Below, one piece after another: positions 17,838 through 27,060 of a stretch of 64,000 nt of DNA (position 1 is the stretch's first letter; every line of letters starts with the position of its first letter). The notes below the pieces were generated by a model. It saw only the letters and a list, made by a program, of their open reading frames with translations, ran no database searches and had not been told where the DNA came from. The stretch spans positions 1 through 64,000 of the forward strand of contig NZ_JAVKPK010000007.1 in assembly GCF_031461075.1 (NCBI RefSeq), written 5' to 3'. A program made the translations under genes and the position numbers. Source of the DNA: Methanosarcina baikalica. Lineage in GTDB: Archaea; Halobacteriota; Methanosarcinia; Methanosarcinales; Methanosarcinaceae.

Positions 17838-18488
17838 ATGGAAGAGAAGCTCAACTTAAAACTTCTGGAACTACTTGAGGGCAGGCAGCTCTCGATCAGC
17901 GGGCTTTCCCGGGAACTGAAAGCCGGAGGCATAGAAGAGCACAGGCTGATCCTTACCGGCTATCTCAGGGCACTCAGGGACCTAAAAATACTGGACGAAA
18001 TCGAAGTCCCTCCCTCCAAAATTTATGCTTTACCTGAAAAAATAAAAGAGCCATTATCCGAAAAAGGCAAGGAACTCAGGTCTCCGGAACTTTCGTACTC
18101 GGAAGACATTTATTCTATATTCAGAACGCAGCTCCTTAAAATCGACCTTGACATGCGGATTCCTGTCGGGGTATATGTAGTCTCAAGGCTGTTTGAAAGG
18201 CCCTGCTTTCGCCGAGAGTTAAAGCTTATAGGAATAACTCAAAAACATCTTGACCAGTACCTGGAAAAACCCGGCATAGTCTGTGAGGCACCGGATGCAT
18301 ACCTGAAGAAAGCGAGAGCCGATATCACAAAGGTTGAGATCCCTCCAGATGACCCTGCATACGAAATACGGGAAAATAGGGAAGAGATAGCCAGGCTTGC
18401 GAACGAAGTGCTTGCAGGGCTGATTAAACACAGGGTTGACCTTGAGGGCCTGGTAGCAAAAAGCAAGCAAACTACCCTGCTCCCCTGA
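17838..18488 (+). CDS. Hypothetical protein with winged-helix-like N-terminus
   Basis: A 216-residue, mostly helical, charged protein. The first 75 residues read as a winged helix (KLLELLEGRQLSISGLSRE, LTGYLRALRDLKILDEIE, PPSKIYALPEK), and a second region at about 105-150 (IPVGVYVVSRLFERPCFRRE, LKLIGITQKHLDQYLEKPG) may be another. No catalytic motif. It may be a DNA-binding regulator, although no target is obvious. It is followed 80 bases later by the nitrilase-family gene on the same strand. I do not recognise a named family. Confidence 0.65.
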   Translation: MEEKLNLKLLELLEGRQLSISGLSRELKAGGIEEHRLILTGYLRALRDLKILDEIEVPPSKIYALPEKIKEPLSEKGKELRSPELSYSEDIYSIFRTQLLKIDLDMRIPVGVYVVSRLFERPCFRRELKLIGITQKHLDQYLEKPGIVCEAPDAYLKKARADITKVEIPPDDPAYEIRENREEIARLANEVLAGLIKHRVDLEGLVAKSKQTTLLP

Positions 18489-18568
18489 AAAAGGTTTCAT
18501 TTTTAAATCTGAAACTTTACGTAAACAGGAATCAAACCGTTTGATTATAGTTCGCTGGTGGTTCGAAA

Positions 18569-19399
18569 ATGAAAGTTGCCTGTGTCCAGATGGATGTGTT
18601 GCACTGCAATAAACAGGAAAACCTTGAAAACGCCCTCTCTATGGCTCTTGAAGCCTTGATAAAAGGAGCCGAAATTATTGTTTTTCCCGAGGTTTTTTCC
18701 ACAGGCTTTTGCTATGAAAACTTCGACCATGTGGCAGAAAACCTTCCTTCCCCGATCCTTGAGAACCTGGGGTGTTTTTCCGAAGCCAATGACTGTGTTC
18801 TCATAGGCTCCATAATCGAAAAAACTGTTTTGGAAAAAGAAGTTTCTGACGCCGGGGTTTCAACTCACTATAATAATTCCACTCATTATCATAATCTCGG
18901 CTTCTGTTTCGAGTCAGGAACTCTTGCAGGCACTTATCGAAAAACTCACCCATTTAAGAACGAGAATCAGTACTTTTCCAGGGGTAACTCAATTGAACCC
19001 ATTTCCCTTAAAAAGCAAAATCTGAAAATTGGCCTTGAGATCTGTTACGAACTCCGCTTCCCCGAGGTCGCACGAAAACTTGCCCTTTCCGGTTCCGATC
19101 TCCTTGTAACGACAGCAGCTTTTCCCAATCCCAGATCCGAACACTGGAAAACCCTTACAAAGGCAAGAGCAATCGAAAACCAGATCCCGCATATTGCCTG
19201 TAACCGCACAGGCTCTGCTCCTGACTGCACTTACTTCGGAAACTCAATGATTATCGATGCATGGGGGAAGGTAAAGACTGATGCAGGCGACAAGGAATGT
19301 GTTATTGTCTGCGACCTTGACCTGTCCGAAAAAGACGAAGTCCGAAAGGCTATTCCTGTTTTTGAGGATAGGAGAACCGAGCTTTATTCCGACAGGTAA
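18569..19399 (+). CDS. Carbon-nitrogen hydrolase (nitrilase superfamily)
   Basis: A 276-residue amidohydrolase with the family triad in proper order: Glu 41 in VFPEVFSTG, Lys 125 in GTYRKTHPF, and Cys 159 in GLEICYELRFPE. Length and the C-terminal region (ARAIENQIPHIACNRTG, GNSMIIDAWGKV) agree with the omega-amidase/N-carbamoyl-putrescine amidase side of the superfamily. GGTGGT lies upstream of the ATG. A region at residues 85-110 is Ser/Thr/Asn/His-rich and looks like a loop insertion. The substrate cannot be set from sequence; polyamine breakdown (N-carbamoylputrescine) or deaminated glutamine are candidates because a polyamine gene lies nearby. Confidence 0.85.
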   Translation: MKVACVQMDVLHCNKQENLENALSMALEALIKGAEIIVFPEVFSTGFCYENFDHVAENLPSPILENLGCFSEANDCVLIGSIIEKTVLEKEVSDAGVSTHYNNSTHYHNLGFCFESGTLAGTYRKTHPFKNENQYFSRGNSIEPISLKKQNLKIGLEICYELRFPEVARKLALSGSDLLVTTAAFPNPRSEHWKTLTKARAIENQIPHIACNRTGSAPDCTYFGNSMIIDAWGKVKTDAGDKECVIVCDLDLSEKDEVRKAIPVFEDRRTELYSDR

Positions 19400-19516
19400 C
19401 ATATTGTTTTAGGCAAGGTCGAGAACTTGCTGTAAATTTAAAGTCTATTTTTTGTGCACTGAGTATAATTCCGTTCTCTCAATTGAATTCTACCCGGCTA
19501 ACTTCTCGAGATCCAT

Positions 19517-20746
19517 TTATTCGTATCTCAGTGCATCCACTGGCTTTAATTTCGAAGCCCTGTACGCAGGGACAACTCCAGAGATAACTCCTATCATGAC
19601 TGCAAGAGCAAGTCCTTCAAGCATTAGAGAAATTCTTACTCCACTGCCCCCTCCAGTCATATCGCTTCCCATCATCGCCTGAAGACCAGATGAAACAAAG
19701 GATCCCAGAATAACTCCAAGAATACCACCAACAAGACCTACCATTGCGGAGTTAAAAAGGAAAATCATAAGGATATCCCTATTTTTTGCTCCAATGGCTT
19801 TCATAGTCCCTATTTCCTTTGTCTTTTCAAGAACAGAGGTAAACATGGTATTAGCAATCCCGACGGCTCCTACAAGCAGGGACACGGCTGCGATGGCTCC
19901 GAGGAAAAGAGTCATTGAACTCATCATTTCGGTGATAGACTCAGCCATAGATTTTGAGGCTGTTAAGGAAAAGTCCCTGTCATCTCCCTGGATAATGTGC
20001 CTTGAGACCATAAGCCTTTTTTCGATGTCTTCCGTCAGTCCATCCACCTGATCTTCACTCTTGGCTTTTACCGTAATACTATCATAAACATCTTCTTGTG
20101 CGTCCTCAATAAGGTCTACTGCTCCATCGATTGGCATGTAGATATTTGAGTCATCCCCCATGCCTTCTTCTGTAAGGATTCCGACAACTCGCACTGATTT
20201 GTTGTTTACTGTTATTACCTGGTTGACTCCAATGTCATGGTCATAAGTTTCACTGGCTATGCCGCTTCCTATGACTGCAACATACTTATCAGCTGGTTCA
20301 AGTAATCTTCCGGATTGTGTTTCCAGCGTAGTCATGTACTTCCAGACCTGGGGATCCACACCTGTAATTGAGAGAGTTGCAGTTTCTCCTGTATATTTTA
20401 CCTCCTCCCTGCCGGAAATTTCTCCGGCTATATACTGTACACTATCCAGGCCTTGAAGTGCGTCAATGTCATCATCCGTCAATTCAGAATCTGTTGATGA
20501 ACCTCCCATTCCGGGTGGTCCAGGCATGTTAGATGATGCCTGGGTATACCCCGGACTTATTGTTATTATCGTCAGGTCCAAATCGGCTAACTCGCTCTGT
20601 ATGCTCGCTTGCATGGCATCCCCTAAAGATATAATGCCAATTACAGATCCGACTCCTATAACTATCCCGATAATGGTCAGCCAGCTTCGGAGTTTACTAT
20701 GCAGAAGCATGTTCAGACCCATTTTCAGGTAGGTTGAGTTTCTCAT
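19517..20746 (-). CDS. MacB/FtsX-type ABC transporter permease
   Basis: A 409-residue membrane protein with the layout of MacB-type permeases: one N-terminal transmembrane helix (residues 15-45, SKLRSWLTIIGIVIGVGSVIGI), a large external domain of about 230 residues, and three C-terminal helices (about 275-300, 325-360, 370-395). The external part carries the expected ISGREEVKYTGE and VVGILTEEG blocks. The tail ALRYE is typical of the family. It is the last gene of a three-gene minus-strand operon, with the ATPase and a secreted CARDB protein. Likely function: mechanotransmission for export or extrusion of a lipid, peptide or drug; substrate unknown. Confidence 0.85.
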   Translation of the reverse strand: MRNSTYLKMGLNMLLHSKLRSWLTIIGIVIGVGSVIGIISLGDAMQASIQSELADLDLTIITISPGYTQASSNMPGPPGMGGSSTDSELTDDDIDALQGLDSVQYIAGEISGREEVKYTGETATLSITGVDPQVWKYMTTLETQSGRLLEPADKYVAVIGSGIASETYDHDIGVNQVITVNNKSVRVVGILTEEGMGDDSNIYMPIDGAVDLIEDAQEDVYDSITVKAKSEDQVDGLTEDIEKRLMVSRHIIQGDDRDFSLTASKSMAESITEMMSSMTLFLGAIAAVSLLVGAVGIANTMFTSVLEKTKEIGTMKAIGAKNRDILMIFLFNSAMVGLVGGILGVILGSFVSSGLQAMMGSDMTGGGSGVRISLMLEGLALAVMIGVISGVVPAYRASKLKPVDALRYE

Positions 20747-20782
20747 CTTGCATCCTTCCGTTCTATATTGATGCTGCTCTTC

Positions 20783-22153
20783 TCAGGCCTGGGGGTCTTC
20801 AGGCTTTTTATTACCGGATTTTTCTATTCTCCTTGCCTGGATTTTTTCCTGTATTTTCTTCCGGTAAACGAATACCCCTCCTGCAAGCACTATTAACACA
20901 ATGTAGAGTAAGTATGAACCGATACCACTGCTGCTGCTTTGGCCTCCTGATCCCTGTGCAGTCATATTTCCGGAGGTCATTTCGAGTTTTACTTCCTTAT
21001 CAACTGTTATTCTTTCTCCTTTTGCATCCGTATATTCAATCTGGACTTTCAGTGGATTTGTATCCATTGAAGCGGAAGTTGCATTTTCTCCTTTATCACT
21101 GGATTTTGTATTATCCGGTGATGCTTCGGGACTACCTCCTGCAGCCTGTGAGCTCGCAACGTTGAAAGAAGCAATTGTATAGTCTCCTTTCTCAAGATTT
21201 CCCACAATCGTTGAAGAACTTCCCGACACCTTGTAATCATCCTGGTCCGGGACCGATACTTTCACCGAATATGCCATATTGTTGCCTACGTTTGCAACTG
21301 ATAGGGAAATCTCGCCTGCATCGCTTTCGGAAAAGGAAACATCAAAATCAGTCTCTCCACCTACGAAAAGCCCTGCCGTGGTATTGATACTTTGTTCGTT
21401 GGATTCATAGTCTTCATAACTAAGATCCATATCCAGCGTGTATAGACCAGGATCTGCGTTTACATCTGCCATGATGGAGTAAGATACGGTTACAGAGTCC
21501 CCAGCTTCCAGATATTTGATGTACTTTGTGTTGTCAGAGTATACCGGCAGAATTACCCCTTTCGGATCTTTCCAGGAGACTACCAGATTTTTGATAGGGG
21601 AAGTTCCGGTATTCGTTATGATAAGGTCCAAAGGCTCTTCTTTTGCAATATCAATATTCGCTTTGCTTATGGTTACGACCTGAGCGTATTCTTTACCCTT
21701 TACTTCTAGCTGGATCGTTTTTGTAGTAGTAATTGTATTTGATGAGGCTCCGCTTTCTTTTGCAGTGGTAGTGATATCTATATCATATGTTCCTGCAGAC
21801 GCATTTGAATCCGTCATGAATCTGAATTTAAGAACCGCTGCATCGTCATCATCCTGCCGTGCATTCAGGTAGGAGATCTCTTTTACAAGATTTTCTCCTG
21901 AAACCTTACTGAAAGGGTATTCCGGATTGACTGTAACAGTTATGTCTTTGAGGTCAGCGTTTCCTACATTCTGCACGCTGACAGTGAGTTCAACAGTTTC
22001 TCCAGGACGAGCATAATCAGGATTCTGATTAGTTAGATTTACATCCAAGGATGCGGAATTTATGTTTCCGTTTGAGCCAAGCGCTGTCCCGGCTCCCAGG
22101 CATATGAATGCTGAAAACAGCAGTAAAAGTGTTAGCAAAGAGAACTTTTTCAT
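20783..22153 (-). CDS. Surface protein with CARDB-like repeats and C-terminal membrane anchor
   Basis: A 456-residue protein. A signal peptide (LLTLLLLFSAFICLGAGTAL, residues 7-26) is followed by three or four beta-rich repeats of CARDB/COG1361 type (VSVQNVGNADLKDITVTVNP, NTGTSPIKNLVVSWKDP, SVANVGNNMAYSVKVSVPDQ). Near the C-terminus a low-complexity Ser/Gly linker leads into one transmembrane helix (YLLYIVLIVLAGGVFVYRKK) and a basic tail, placing the repeats outside the cell. It sits between the ABC ATPase and permease genes and plausibly acts as the extracellular adaptor of that transporter, in the place a MacA protein would have in bacteria. That role is inferred from the operon alone. Confidence 0.8.
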   Translation of the reverse strand: MKKFSLLTLLLLFSAFICLGAGTALGSNGNINSASLDVNLTNQNPDYARPGETVELTVSVQNVGNADLKDITVTVNPEYPFSKVSGENLVKEISYLNARQDDDDAAVLKFRFMTDSNASAGTYDIDITTTAKESGASSNTITTTKTIQLEVKGKEYAQVVTISKANIDIAKEEPLDLIITNTGTSPIKNLVVSWKDPKGVILPVYSDNTKYIKYLEAGDSVTVSYSIMADVNADPGLYTLDMDLSYEDYESNEQSINTTAGLFVGGETDFDVSFSESDAGEISLSVANVGNNMAYSVKVSVPDQDDYKVSGSSSTIVGNLEKGDYTIASFNVASSQAAGGSPEASPDNTKSSDKGENATSASMDTNPLKVQIEYTDAKGERITVDKEVKLEMTSGNMTAQGSGGQSSSSGIGSYLLYIVLIVLAGGVFVYRKKIQEKIQARRIEKSGNKKPEDPQA

Positions 22154-22161
22154 TTTAATCC

Positions 22162-23076
22162 CTAAGGTTCATTTTTTGTTCGTTTTTCGATTTTTTCGAT
22201 CTCCCCATCTCTGATGTACACAACTCTTGTTGCATACTTTACAATGTCAAGATCATGGGTCACAATAATGATTGTCTTTCCTTCTCTTTCGTGCAGCCCG
22301 TCCAGAAACCCCAGGATATAGTCCCCAGTCTTGGTATCCAGGTTTCCTGTAGGTTCGTCTGCCAGGATTATAGGCGGGTTAACGGCAAGAGAACGAGCAA
22401 TTGCAACTCTCTGCCTCTGCCCACCTGAAAGCTGAGAAGGAAGGTTCTTTTTCTTGTCCGTAAGTCCGACAATATCAAGCAGGTATGCTGCTTTTTGTCG
22501 GGCTATTTGCCTGCCCTCTTCCTGGAATTCCAGGGGTAAGAGCACATTTTCTTCCGTACTTAGAGTGGGAATAAGGTTGAAACTCTGGAAAATAAATCCT
22601 ATCATCTGTCCTCTGATGAGTGCAAGCTCTGATTCATCAAGTTCAGATATGTCTTTTGAATTCAGGCAAACCTTACCTTTAGATGGTATATCCAGGCAGC
22701 CGAGCAGGTTCATAAGTGTACTTTTCCCACTTCCGCTGGGCCCGAGAACAACCAGAAACTCCCCCTCGTAGATTTCCAGGTTTATTCCCTTAAGGGCTGC
22801 AAATTCAACTTCTCCCATCTGGTAAATTTTCCAGACATCGGTAAGTTTGATAAGAGGATCTTCTCCATTTTTAGAAATCCTTATGGCGTTAGAACTTTTA
22901 GCAGAATCATTTCCGGAATTATTGTATGGATTGATTTTTAGATCCTCCCTTGAATCATTCCCCTCTGAATCATTCTCAGATTCATCGTTGAAACTCGCAG
23001 CTTTTCCGAGCGAATTCATAATTTTTGAGGGATCCAACTTCGTTTTAAAAGACTCGATTATTTCAGTAAGTGTCAT
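22162..23076 (-). CDS. LolD/MacB-type ABC transporter ATP-binding protein
   Basis: A 304-residue ATPase: Walker A GPSGSGKST (112-120), signature LSGGQRQRVAIARSL, Walker B IILADEPTGNLD, H-loop VTHD. Only about 230 residues from residue 75 on are the ABC domain. The first 75 residues are a polar, Asp/Ser/Asn-rich extension not usual for LolD proteins and possibly a regulatory tail. The stop is eight bases from the start of the CARDB gene, so the three genes are one operon. The IS256-family element inserted at 23151 lies only 75 bases upstream of this start, displacing the native promoter. Confidence 0.88.
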   Translation of the reverse strand: MTLTEIIESFKTKLDPSKIMNSLGKAASFNDESENDSEGNDSREDLKINPYNNSGNDSAKSSNAIRISKNGEDPLIKLTDVWKIYQMGEVEFAALKGINLEIYEGEFLVVLGPSGSGKSTLMNLLGCLDIPSKGKVCLNSKDISELDESELALIRGQMIGFIFQSFNLIPTLSTEENVLLPLEFQEEGRQIARQKAAYLLDIVGLTDKKKNLPSQLSGGQRQRVAIARSLAVNPPIILADEPTGNLDTKTGDYILGFLDGLHEREGKTIIIVTHDLDIVKYATRVVYIRDGEIEKIEKRTKNEP

Positions 23077-23150
23077 ATACAGCCTCTAAAAAGTTAGTCG
23101 TCGATGAGCTGAATATTTTTAAGGAATTTGAGTTCATTCTTCTCTCTGTT

Positions 23151-24396
23151 GGCAGTGTACCGAAAGTTCTGTAAAATATGATTGACTCTGTATCCTTTTC
23201 TTTTCACCACAAAAAAACAGGATGCAGCGTCAATGGTTAATTTATTCTCACTCATAAAAGATTATCTTGTCGATCAGGAAGATGGAATTCGCCAGTTAAT
23301 TACTTGGTTTTTAAACCTTGCAATGGAGGAGGAAGCCCTCCTCCAAGCTGGTGCACAACGTTATGAGCGGACTAATTCACGTAAAGCCAGTAGAAATGGC
23401 TACAAACCCCGAACTCTCCTGACCAAGCATGGAAAACTTGAATTGTTAAAGCCTCAATTCCGTGAGTTTCCGTTTGAAACCCAGGTTTTTGAGAAGTATT
23501 CGAGAGTTGAAAAGGCTATCTTAACCGCTATAGCGGAATCTTACCTTCAGGGTGTTTCCACACGAAGGGTGGAAAAGATCATGACTGCTTTAGGAGTAGG
23601 AGGAATCTCAGCCTCTTGTGTTTCCAGAATTACCAAAGAACTGGATGAGAAGGTTGAAGAGTTCCTCTCAAAGAGAATAGAACACGAAATACCTTACCTG
23701 CTTATTGATGCGACTTATTTCAAGGTAAGAGATGGGCTTCACTATGAAAACAAAGCTCTCTTTGTAGTTGCTGGGATCAGGGATGACGGTTACCGAGAGA
23801 TTCTTGGAACAAGATTGGCAGACAGTGAAGCTTCTATGTTCTGGGAAGATCTCTTTGATGATCTGAAAGAAAGAGGGTTAAGAGGTGTCAAGTTAATCGT
23901 TTCTGATGGTCATAAAGGAATACAGAAGGCAGTTAGGGAATCCTTTATTGGATCAAGCTGGCAGATGTGTCATGTACATCTGACAAGACAAGTTCTCAAG
24001 AAGGTGCCAAAAAAGAGGCAGAAAGAAGTGGCTGAGAAGATAAAAGAAGAGTTAGGAGACCGTCAGAAGTTAAATGACCTGATTAGGGAACTGGATAGTA
24101 TGGGGTATAAAAGTGCAGCTGATACTCTTGAAAGTTTTCAGTATGATATTATGAACTATACGCAGTTTCCAGAAAAACACTGGAAAAAAATAAGAACAAC
24201 AAATATGATGGAGAGGACTAACAAGGAGCTTAAAAGAAGAAGTAAGGTAGTAGTGCATTTCCCAACAAGGACTCAGTATTGAGACTCGTAGTCTCAATAC
24301 TGGATCACAGGAAACAAGTATATAGTAATGGAACAGTAATCAAAAATAAAGAGTAAGGGGTATAGAGTAAATTTTACAGAAAAATAGGCACACTGC
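23151..24396 (+). mobile_element. IS256-family insertion sequence
   Basis: About 1.25 kb, bounded by imperfect terminal inverted repeats: left GCAGTGTACC with TTCTGTAAAAT inside, right (inverted) GCAGTGTGCC with TTCTGTAAAAT inside. A 9-bp direct repeat CTCTCTGTT flanks it (23142-23150 and 24397-24405), a length expected for this family. It encodes one transposase, which is frameshifted near its end. It lies between the promoter region of the minus-strand ABC operon and the 3' end of the MATE gene. A 100-bp derivative made of the two ends occurs at 28474-28573. Confidence 0.85.
23233..24356 (+). pseudogene. IS256-family transposase, frameshifted near the C-terminus
   Basis: The frame from ATG 23233 to the stop at 24282 gives about 349 residues with the IS256 catalytic aspartates (LLIDATYFKVRDG, LIVSDGHKGIQKAV) and the Glu in NMMERTNKELKRR. 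The normal tail is missing: after VVVHFP the frame runs into TRTQY and stops. In the next frame the sequence directly continues as SVLRLVVSILDHRKQVYSNG and ends at TAA 24354-24356, exactly what follows the FPN motif in related transposases. One lost base near 24270 (a CCCAAACAAGG made CCCAACAAGG) would explain this. All three catalytic residues lie before the break, so activity is not excluded. An upstream TTG at 23182 is also possible but weaker. Confidence 0.85.
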
Positions 24397-24456
24397 CTCT
24401 CTGTTCATAGTTTCCATCGTTTCCTTTAACCGTTTTTTAATGTGGGTTATGAAAAT

Positions 24457-25881
24457 TCAGATATGAGACATATTATCTGCGATTTCTGATCCTGCACCTA
24501 TTTTTGAAGCCTCTTTACGTTCTTTGAAAATCCTATATACCCTGAAAAGCAAAAACCCGGAAAGCATAAATGCCAGAAAGTCCGATACCGGAAAAGCTAC
24601 CCAAACCCCAGGAAGATCATATAAACGGGGAAGGATGATGATAGCGGGGATCAGGAAAAGGAGCTGTCGACTAATGGAAAGAAGGAAAGCGGGTTTGGCT
24701 TTTCCTAAGGCCTGGAACAAGGTTGATGTGACTACATTCAAACCTATCAAAGGCGTTCCAAGAACAATAATCATTATAGCATTTTTCCCAAGCTCCAGAT
24801 ATTGCGGGTCTGTACTGAATAATCCTAGAATTTGTTCTGTGAAAAGGTAAATTATAAGCATGCCAAGAAGCCCAAAAGTAGTTGCCGCTACCAGAGACAA
24901 TTTTACAGCTTCGGCTATCCTTCCATACCTTTTTGCTCCGTAGTTAAACCCGACAATCGGTTGCAGGCCAAAACCCATACCCAGGAGTGGCAGGAATATG
25001 AAGGAATTAATCTTCATTACTACACCAAAAACGGCAATTGCGACATCTCCCCCATAAATTGCAAGTGCATTGTACACGAAAATCATCATGACACTGCTCG
25101 AGCATTCCATCACAAAAGATCCAGTGCCAATGGCTCCAATTTCCTTAATTATTTCCGGATCTGGTTTCAAGGTTTCTGACCTGAAAGGAACAGCCCCTTT
25201 TCCTTTAAGATAATATAGCAGGAGCCAGACCGAAGCTACGGCTTGTGACAGTACGGTTGCAATTGCAGCTCCCCGCACACCCATTCCGAAACCAAACATA
25301 AAAAGCGGGTCAAGGAGAATATTGAGGCCGCCTCCTACAAGCATAGCATTCATTGCAAGGCGTGCGTTTCCTTCAGCCCTGACAATATTCTGAACAGCTA
25401 CTCCAAAGACAAAGAAAATTCCTCCTGCAATTATAACTTCAAGATATTCTCTGGCATAGGGCAGGATTCCAGCAGTTGCTCCGAAAACTTTCAAAATCGG
25501 GTCAAGATAAAGAAGACAGGGAACGGATATAAGTACACTTAAAATTAAACTCAGGGAAAAAACATTCCCAAGAACTCTCTCGGCTTTTTCATTCTCTCGT
25601 GCTCCAAGGGCACGCGAGATAATGGAAGAACCCCCTGTTCCGAGAACGATTCCAAAAGCCATAATTATCATCTGGATTGGAAAAGATATTGAAAGTCCGC
25701 CTATGGCCTGGACACTATCTGCTCCATAGACCAGTCCCACAAAAAAGGTGTCCACAACATTATAGAAAGCCTGCACCAGCATTCCGATGATCACAGGAGT
25801 TGAAAGCTTAAACAGGAGCTTCCTTATATTCTCCGTACCCAGAAATTCACTTTTTTCATCCAAATTTTTCGTCTCCGTCAT
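24457..25881 (-). CDS. MATE-family multidrug/Na+ efflux transporter
   Basis: A 474-residue membrane protein with about 12 transmembrane helices in two homologous halves. It opens with LLFKLSTPVIIGMLVQAFYNVVDTFFVG, typical of MATE proteins, and the second half has GFGLQPIVGFNYGAKRYGRI, the matching repeat. It exports cationic compounds against a Na+ or H+ gradient. The start ATG lies eight bases after the stop of the MarR gene, without its own ribosome binding site, suggesting translational coupling. Regulation by that MarR protein through the palindromic sites upstream is likely. Confidence 0.9.
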   Translation of the reverse strand: MTETKNLDEKSEFLGTENIRKLLFKLSTPVIIGMLVQAFYNVVDTFFVGLVYGADSVQAIGGLSISFPIQMIIMAFGIVLGTGGSSIISRALGARENEKAERVLGNVFSLSLILSVLISVPCLLYLDPILKVFGATAGILPYAREYLEVIIAGGIFFVFGVAVQNIVRAEGNARLAMNAMLVGGGLNILLDPLFMFGFGMGVRGAAIATVLSQAVASVWLLLYYLKGKGAVPFRSETLKPDPEIIKEIGAIGTGSFVMECSSSVMMIFVYNALAIYGGDVAIAVFGVVMKINSFIFLPLLGMGFGLQPIVGFNYGAKRYGRIAEAVKLSLVAATTFGLLGMLIIYLFTEQILGLFSTDPQYLELGKNAIMIIVLGTPLIGLNVVTSTLFQALGKAKPAFLLSISRQLLFLIPAIIILPRLYDLPGVWVAFPVSDFLAFMLSGFLLFRVYRIFKERKEASKIGAGSEIADNMSHI

Positions 25882-25889
25882 TTTTTATT

Positions 25890-26348
25890 TCATGTCATCC
25901 GACCGTAAGATGGAGGCTCGAACCCAGGATCAAAAAGTTTAATCGAAGCTTTATGGATGAGTAGCCTGAAAATTGTTTTTTCTTCAGGTGTGAAATCCGA
26001 AAGGAGAGTATCGACAAAGGAATTCAACTTTTCAAGAATCACACCTCTCATTTCCTTCCCTTTTTCGGTCAAGTAAACCCTGTAAGCTCGATGATCATTT
26101 TCGTCCCTTTGCCTGTACAAATAACCTTCTTTTTCCAGGCTCTGGATCGCTCTGGTACTTGTTGCTTTGCTCACTGCCAGGATTTTTGCAAGGGACTCCT
26201 GGGAGACACCATCTCTGTGGTATAAAACAAATAAAAACTCAAATTGTCCGCTTCCGACCCGGTAAGCTTCAAGTTCCTTTGCCATATAGGCCAGGTGGCT
26301 TCGGTAAATGTGGGCTATCGGGCCGCATATTTCTCTTGGGTCTTCCAT
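25890..26348 (-). CDS. MarR-family transcriptional regulator
   Basis: A 152-residue protein from the ATG at 26348, chosen because AAGGAT lies six bases upstream; an in-frame GTG five codons earlier is less likely. The winged helix is clear: FLFVLYHRDGVSQESLAKILAVSK with recognition helix ATSTRAIQSLEKEGYLYRQRDEND and wing HRAYRVYLTEKG, flanked by helices for dimerisation. MarR proteins respond to small toxic molecules. It is the first gene of a two-gene operon with the MATE transporter, and three copies of a palindrome lie upstream of it. Confidence 0.9.
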   Translation of the reverse strand: MEDPREICGPIAHIYRSHLAYMAKELEAYRVGSGQFEFLFVLYHRDGVSQESLAKILAVSKATSTRAIQSLEKEGYLYRQRDENDHRAYRVYLTEKGKEMRGVILEKLNSFVDTLLSDFTPEEKTIFRLLIHKASIKLFDPGFEPPSYGRMT

Positions 26349-26411
26349 AATTATATCCTTCACTTATTATGAATCGGAGTGATTTGTGTAAATTAAATAT
26401 ATATGTGTGAT

Positions 26412-26427
26412 AGTTACATATGAAACT
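26412..26427. promoter_or_regulatory. Operator-like palindrome 1
   Basis: AGTTACATATGAAACT is a near-perfect palindrome (AGTTWC-ATAT-GWAACT). It lies next to the TATA-like ATATATATTTA at about 26394-26404 of the minus-strand MarR/MATE operon. Best placed of the three copies for autoregulation. Confidence 0.6.
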
Positions 26428-26462
26428 GATTTAAGACATAATAGATTTATGATGTATATAAT

Positions 26463-26478
26463 AGTTACGCATGAAACT
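26463..26478. promoter_or_regulatory. Operator-like palindrome 2
   Basis: AGTTACGCATGAAACT, identical to site 1 in both half-sites, 51 bases further upstream (about five helical turns), which would place both on the same DNA face. Confidence 0.55.
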
Positions 26479-26861
26479 AATAATCATGAATGACAATTAA
26501 CAAATTGCCATATAAAAACATAAACAATTGAAGGGAAAAGTATAAAAAATGCATATAGTTCCGGTTATCGATTCTACTTTTCGCAGAAATCCACAAAAAT
26601 ACCATTTATTACCCAAGACATCAGTAGCTAAGGAATAATAAACATATAACTTCAAATTTTAAGTTCGGGAATTGCTCTAGAGTTTCATTTCCCTAAATAA
26701 TCATTCATGGTAACAAAAATCCTTGACATTATATTTGAATCATTCCTAAAAGTAGTCTCACCTTCGGATGACATTGGGAAGATCAGTAAAATTTTATATT
26801 TGTGTACAACTGCAAAATATAGGATTGATCTAATTCTTCATAGAATCATGACGTAGAGTTC

Positions 26862-26877
26862 AGTTACTCGTGAAACT
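26862..26877. promoter_or_regulatory. Operator-like palindrome 3
   Basis: AGTTACTCGTGAAACT, again with identical half-sites, 399 bases upstream of site 2. Remote from any promoter; it may serve another, now lost gene or be a distal site. Confidence 0.4.
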
Positions 26878-27060
26878 AAATTAGAACTGTCAATTCGCAA
26901 ATATTCATAGGACTCTTATGTAGTTGAACTAAGAAACCAGAAACTTGAGGTCCTGGATTGTAAAAGCACAGTGCCTTTTCAAACTCAGGTATATCCGTTT
27001 TTTAAGTTTTATTGATTTAATCTGAAAAACCAGACAATTTCCATCAAAAATCGCCCACAT

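Noticed and set aside
26707..26856. 49-codon frame MVTKILDIIFESFLKVV...
   Set aside because: Protein-like in composition, but short, isolated and without a ribosome binding site; possibly remnant of a former gene.
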